This document shows positions 5,257 to 7,392 of a stretch of DNA of 7,392 bases, piece by piece (position 1 is the first letter of the stretch; each line of letters begins with the position of its first letter). Location: NCBI GenBank assembly GCA_030544165.1, contig JAUNRP010000101.1, forward strand, positions 1 to 7,392, read 5' to 3'. Source of the stretch: a bacterium (GTDB lineage: Bacteria > Actinomycetota > Actinomycetes > Actinomycetales > Actinomycetaceae). The notes below the pieces were generated by a model. The model searched no databases and had not been told where the DNA came from. It saw only the letters and a list, made by a program, of their open reading frames with translations. A program made the position numbers and the translations under genes.

Positions 5257-6519
5257 ATGCCACCCACAGGACAACTCGTTGCAATCGTCCTCCTGATCGT
5301 CCTGGCGATCTTCATCATCACCGCGATCGCCAAGGCGGTCCGGATCGTGCCACAGGCCGTGGCCCTGATCGTGGAGCGGCTCGGAAAGTTCCAGACCGTG
5401 CTCTACGCCGGAATGCACTTCCTGATCCCGTTCATCGATCGCGTGCGCGCCGGGGTGGACCTCCGCGAGCAGGTGGTCTCCTTCGCCCCCCAGCCGGTGA
5501 TCACCTCGGACAACCTGGTGGTCTCCATCGATACGGTCATCTACTTCCAGGTCACGGACCCCAAGGCCGCCACCTACGAGATCGCCAACTACATCACCGG
5601 TATCGAGCAGCTCACGGTGACCACCCTGCGTAACGTGATCGGTTCGATGGACCTGGAGCAGACCCTCACCTCGCGTGACCAGATCAACGGCCAGCTCCGC
5701 GGCGTGCTCGATGAGGCCACCACGCGCTGGGGTATCCGCGTGAACCGCGTGGAGCTCAAGGCGATCGATCCGCCCGCGTCCGTCCAGGGCGCCATGGAGC
5801 AGCAGATGCGCGCCGAGCGCGACCGCCGCGCCGCCATCCTCACCGCCGAGGGCGTCAAGCAGTCCCAGATCCTCACCGCCGAGGGTGAGAAGCAGTCCGC
5901 CATCCTCCGCGCCGAGGGCCAGGCCCAGTCCGCGATCCTCAAGGCGCAGGGTGAGTCCCGCGCGATCCTCCAGGTGTTCGACGCCATCCACCGCGGCAAC
6001 GCCGATCCGAAGCTGCTGGCCTACCAGTACCTCCAGACCCTGCCCAAGATCGCCGAGGGTCAGTCCTCCAAGGTGTGGGTCATCCCCACCGAGTTCACCG
6101 CGGCACTCAACAACATCACGGGCGCCTTCAACAAGGGCGGCGGCGTTCTCGGGGACGACGACGCGGCAGGCCCGGTGGACTTCGGAGACGACGGGCCGGG
6201 GATCGCCGACTCACTCGCAGAGACCCAGCTCCTCGACCCGAACGAGGCCCTGCGCCGCGCCCAGGCCGAGGCCAACCGCGCCACGGACGACGCCTCCGAG
6301 GCCGGCGAGGCCTCCGGTCGCCCGTTCAACCGCGCCTCCGAGGCCGGACAGCGCCCCAGTGGTGTTGAGGGTCCGGCGCCCGAGGCGCCTCGCCATGACA
6401 CCCAGCGTTCGATCCGCCGAGGTGACGACGCGGACCAGGCCGGCCAACCGCCGTCGGGAGAGACGGGCGAGGGTGAGGGCCAGCGCGGCTCGAACCCGTA
6501 CGCGCCGCCCCAGCAGTAG
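5257..6519 (+). CDS. SPFH/Band 7 (stomatin-like) membrane protein, QmcA-type
   Basis: Membrane-anchored scaffold of 420 residues. One N-terminal hydrophobic anchor (about 7-25) is followed by the SPFH domain (about 30-180), with IVPQAVALIVERLGKF (30-45), AGMHFLIPFIDRV (51-63), the REQVV strand (70-74) and GIRVNRVELKAIDPP (159-173). A coiled-coil arm with 11-residue repeats follows (about 180-240). Then comes the conserved QYLQTLPKIAEG (257-268) and VIPTEF (275-280) segment. Residues about 294-420 are an acidic, Pro/Gly/Gln-rich, probably disordered tail ending NPYAPPQQ. QmcA/stomatin proteins without tails are nearer 300 residues, so the tail is an addition, of a kind often seen in actinobacteria. 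SPFH proteins assemble into large membrane rings or cages and organise microdomains. The upstream NfeD is the expected partner. The ATG is supported by a strong GAGGGG site. The client proteins are unknown. Confidence 0.93.
   Translation: MPPTGQLVAIVLLIVLAIFIITAIAKAVRIVPQAVALIVERLGKFQTVLYAGMHFLIPFIDRVRAGVDLREQVVSFAPQPVITSDNLVVSIDTVIYFQVTDPKAATYEIANYITGIEQLTVTTLRNVIGSMDLEQTLTSRDQINGQLRGVLDEATTRWGIRVNRVELKAIDPPASVQGAMEQQMRAERDRRAAILTAEGVKQSQILTAEGEKQSAILRAEGQAQSAILKAQGESRAILQVFDAIHRGNADPKLLAYQYLQTLPKIAEGQSSKVWVIPTEFTAALNNITGAFNKGGGVLGDDDAAGPVDFGDDGPGIADSLAETQLLDPNEALRRAQAEANRATDDASEAGEASGRPFNRASEAGQRPSGVEGPAPEAPRHDTQRSIRRGDDADQAGQPPSGETGEGEGQRGSNPYAPPQQ
5836..5970 (+). repeat. 33-base coding repeat (hendecad coiled coil in the SPFH protein)
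   Basis: Copies begin at 5836, 5869, 5902 and 5935, each starting ATCCTC, with a final ATCCTC at 5965. They encode ILTAEGVKQSQ, ILTAEGEKQSA, ILRAEGQAQSA and ILKAQGESRA (residues 194-236). An 11-residue period is close to three helical turns, the known pattern for SPFH coiled-coil arms. The third codon positions vary, so this is maintained at protein level rather than being a recent DNA duplication. Confidence 0.8.
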
Positions 6520-7359
6520 GTGACGGTCCGGATCGAGTCCGCCGACGACCCGCGGGTTGTCGAGTACACGGGCCTCACCGATGTGGCGCTGCGGCGCCGC
6601 ATCGAGCCGGAGCACGGGATCTACCTGGCGGAGAGTTCGAACGTGATCCGGCGCGCCGTGGAGGCCGGGCACCAGGTGCGTTCCTTCCTGATGGCGCCGC
6701 GGTGGCTGGATTCGATGGCGGACGTGATCGAGGAGGTACGGGCCGGGGGCGCGGACGTGCCCGTGTATGTGGCGCCCGAGGACCTGCTGCGGCAGATCAC
6801 GGGATTCCACCTGCACCGCGGGGCGATCGCCTCGATGAACCGCCCGCCGCTGCTCTCGGTGGAGGAGGTCCTCGCGGGTGCGCGGGGCGGGGAGGGCGCG
6901 CGGCGGGTGCTGGTGCTCGAGGACATCGTTGACCACACGAACGTGGGCGCGGCGATCCGTTCGGCGGCGGCCCTGGGGGTGGACGCGGTGCTGGTGACGC
7001 CGCGGTGCTCCGATCCGCTTTACCGTCGGGCGGTGCGGGTCTCGATGGGCACGGTGTTCCAGTTGCCGTGGACGCGGATCGATCCGTGGCCCGCCGGGAT
7101 CGATGTGCTGCGCTCCCTGGGGTTCACGGTGGCGGCGCTGGCGCTGTCCGATGATTCGGTGAGCCTGGATGAGCTGGCGGCCTCCCCGCCGGAGAAGCTG
7201 GCGCTCGTGCTGGGGACAGAGGGGGACGGGCTCTCGCACCGGACCGTGGTCTCCGCGGACGTGGTGGTGCGGATCCCGATGGACCACGGGGTGGATTCGC
7301 TCAACGTGGCGGCGGCCGGCGCGGTGGCGTTCTACGCCACCCGCCTCCCCACCCCCTGA
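6520..7359 (+). CDS. SpoU/TrmH-family RNA 2'-O-ribose methyltransferase
   Basis: SPOUT-class methyltransferase of 279 residues that would transfer a methyl group from S-adenosylmethionine to the 2'-OH of a ribose in rRNA or tRNA. The N-terminal substrate-binding part (about 1-105) has the SpoU-like segment GIYLAESSNVIRRAVEAG (33-50). The knotted catalytic domain (about 128-275) carries motif 1 NVGAAIRSAAALGVDAVLV (141-159, Asn141 and Arg147), motif 2 LVLGTEGDGLS (229-239) and motif 3 IPMDHGVDSLNVAAAGAVAFY (252-272, Ser260 and Asn262). All key residues are present. The RNA target cannot be read from sequence. GTG 6520 directly abuts the TAG of the SPFH gene with no clear Shine-Dalgarno site, so translation probably depends on ribosomes finishing SPFH. 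By eye the gene favours GCG, CTG and GGG codons more than the GCC/CTC-rich genes before it. Confidence 0.92.
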   Translation: MTVRIESADDPRVVEYTGLTDVALRRRIEPEHGIYLAESSNVIRRAVEAGHQVRSFLMAPRWLDSMADVIEEVRAGGADVPVYVAPEDLLRQITGFHLHRGAIASMNRPPLLSVEEVLAGARGGEGARRVLVLEDIVDHTNVGAAIRSAAALGVDAVLVTPRCSDPLYRRAVRVSMGTVFQLPWTRIDPWPAGIDVLRSLGFTVAALALSDDSVSLDELAASPPEKLALVLGTEGDGLSHRTVVSADVVVRIPMDHGVDSLNVAAAGAVAFYATRLPTP

Positions 7360-7369
7360 TCCCGGGAGG
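7344..7369 (+). terminator. Weak candidate terminator hairpin after the methyltransferase gene
   Basis: CCTCCC (7344-7349) can pair with GGGAGG (7364-7369) across a 14-base loop that includes the stop codon. ATTTTC follows at 7379-7384, a short T-run about ten bases beyond the stem. The palindrome TCCCGGGA (7360-7367) competes with this fold. The remaining bases to 7392 show no gene. Confidence 0.25.
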
Positions 7370-7392
7370 GTGCGCCAGATTTTCGTGAGGGT

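Noticed and set aside
5836..5970. Regular 33-base repeats as a possible CRISPR or minisatellite
   Set aside because: They are contiguous, in frame and degenerate at third positions, with no spacers. They encode the expected SPFH coiled coil.
4645..5991. 448-codon open frame antisense to NfeD and SPFH, with repeats of the LGGEDGG kind
   Set aside because: The repeats are the reverse reading of the SPFH coiled-coil hendecads, and the frame crosses two real genes.
6211..7287. 358-codon open frame antisense to the SPFH tail and the methyltransferase
   Set aside because: It has an Arg/His/Pro-rich composition and no domain, and it crosses two supported plus-strand genes.

Overview
The window is GC-rich (roughly two thirds G+C by eye) and almost fully coding, with GTG starts and G/C-ending codons throughout. 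It reads as ordinary chromosome of a high-GC Actinomycetota. The corynebacterial-type GT4 glycogen synthase, divergent from glgC, supports this, and an order such as Micrococcales is plausible but cannot be fixed from this sequence. No mobile element, CRISPR array, tRNA or rRNA was seen.

Layout. (1) Bases 1-347, plus strand: the 3' two thirds of a SixA-type histidine phosphatase gene, cut by the window edge. (2) Bases 355-2509, minus strand: glgC (ADP-glucose pyrophosphorylase) followed 7 bases later by serB (phosphoserine phosphatase), probably one transcript that converges on the SixA gene. (3) Bases 2510-2676: a 167-base divergent control region between glgC and glgA. It holds a candidate leaderless promoter for glgC and three GGTGG repeats about one helical turn apart. 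(4) Bases 2677-3909, plus strand: glgA/glgM, the GT4 enzyme that uses the ADP-glucose made by GlgC. (5) Bases 3951-7359, plus strand: a tight four-gene run of a lone ABC ATPase, an NfeD-family membrane protein, an SPFH/stomatin protein (QmcA-like) and a SpoU/TrmH RNA 2'-O-methyltransferase, with gaps of 4, 24 and 0 bases.

How the genes work together. GlgC and GlgA catalyse successive steps toward glycogen or maltose-1-phosphate and are transcribed away from a shared control region. NfeD and SPFH proteins are classic partners in membrane microdomains. The ABC ATPase ahead of them has no permease in the window and lacks the usual Q-loop glutamine, so it may be a soluble or regulatory ATPase rather than a transporter subunit.

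Most of the window is conserved housekeeping and I do not see a clearly new system. The best leads are a strong interrupted inverted repeat (10 + 5 bp arms) over the start codon and candidate -10 of the ABC gene, the helically phased repeats between glgC and glgA, and the ATPase-NfeD-SPFH linkage.
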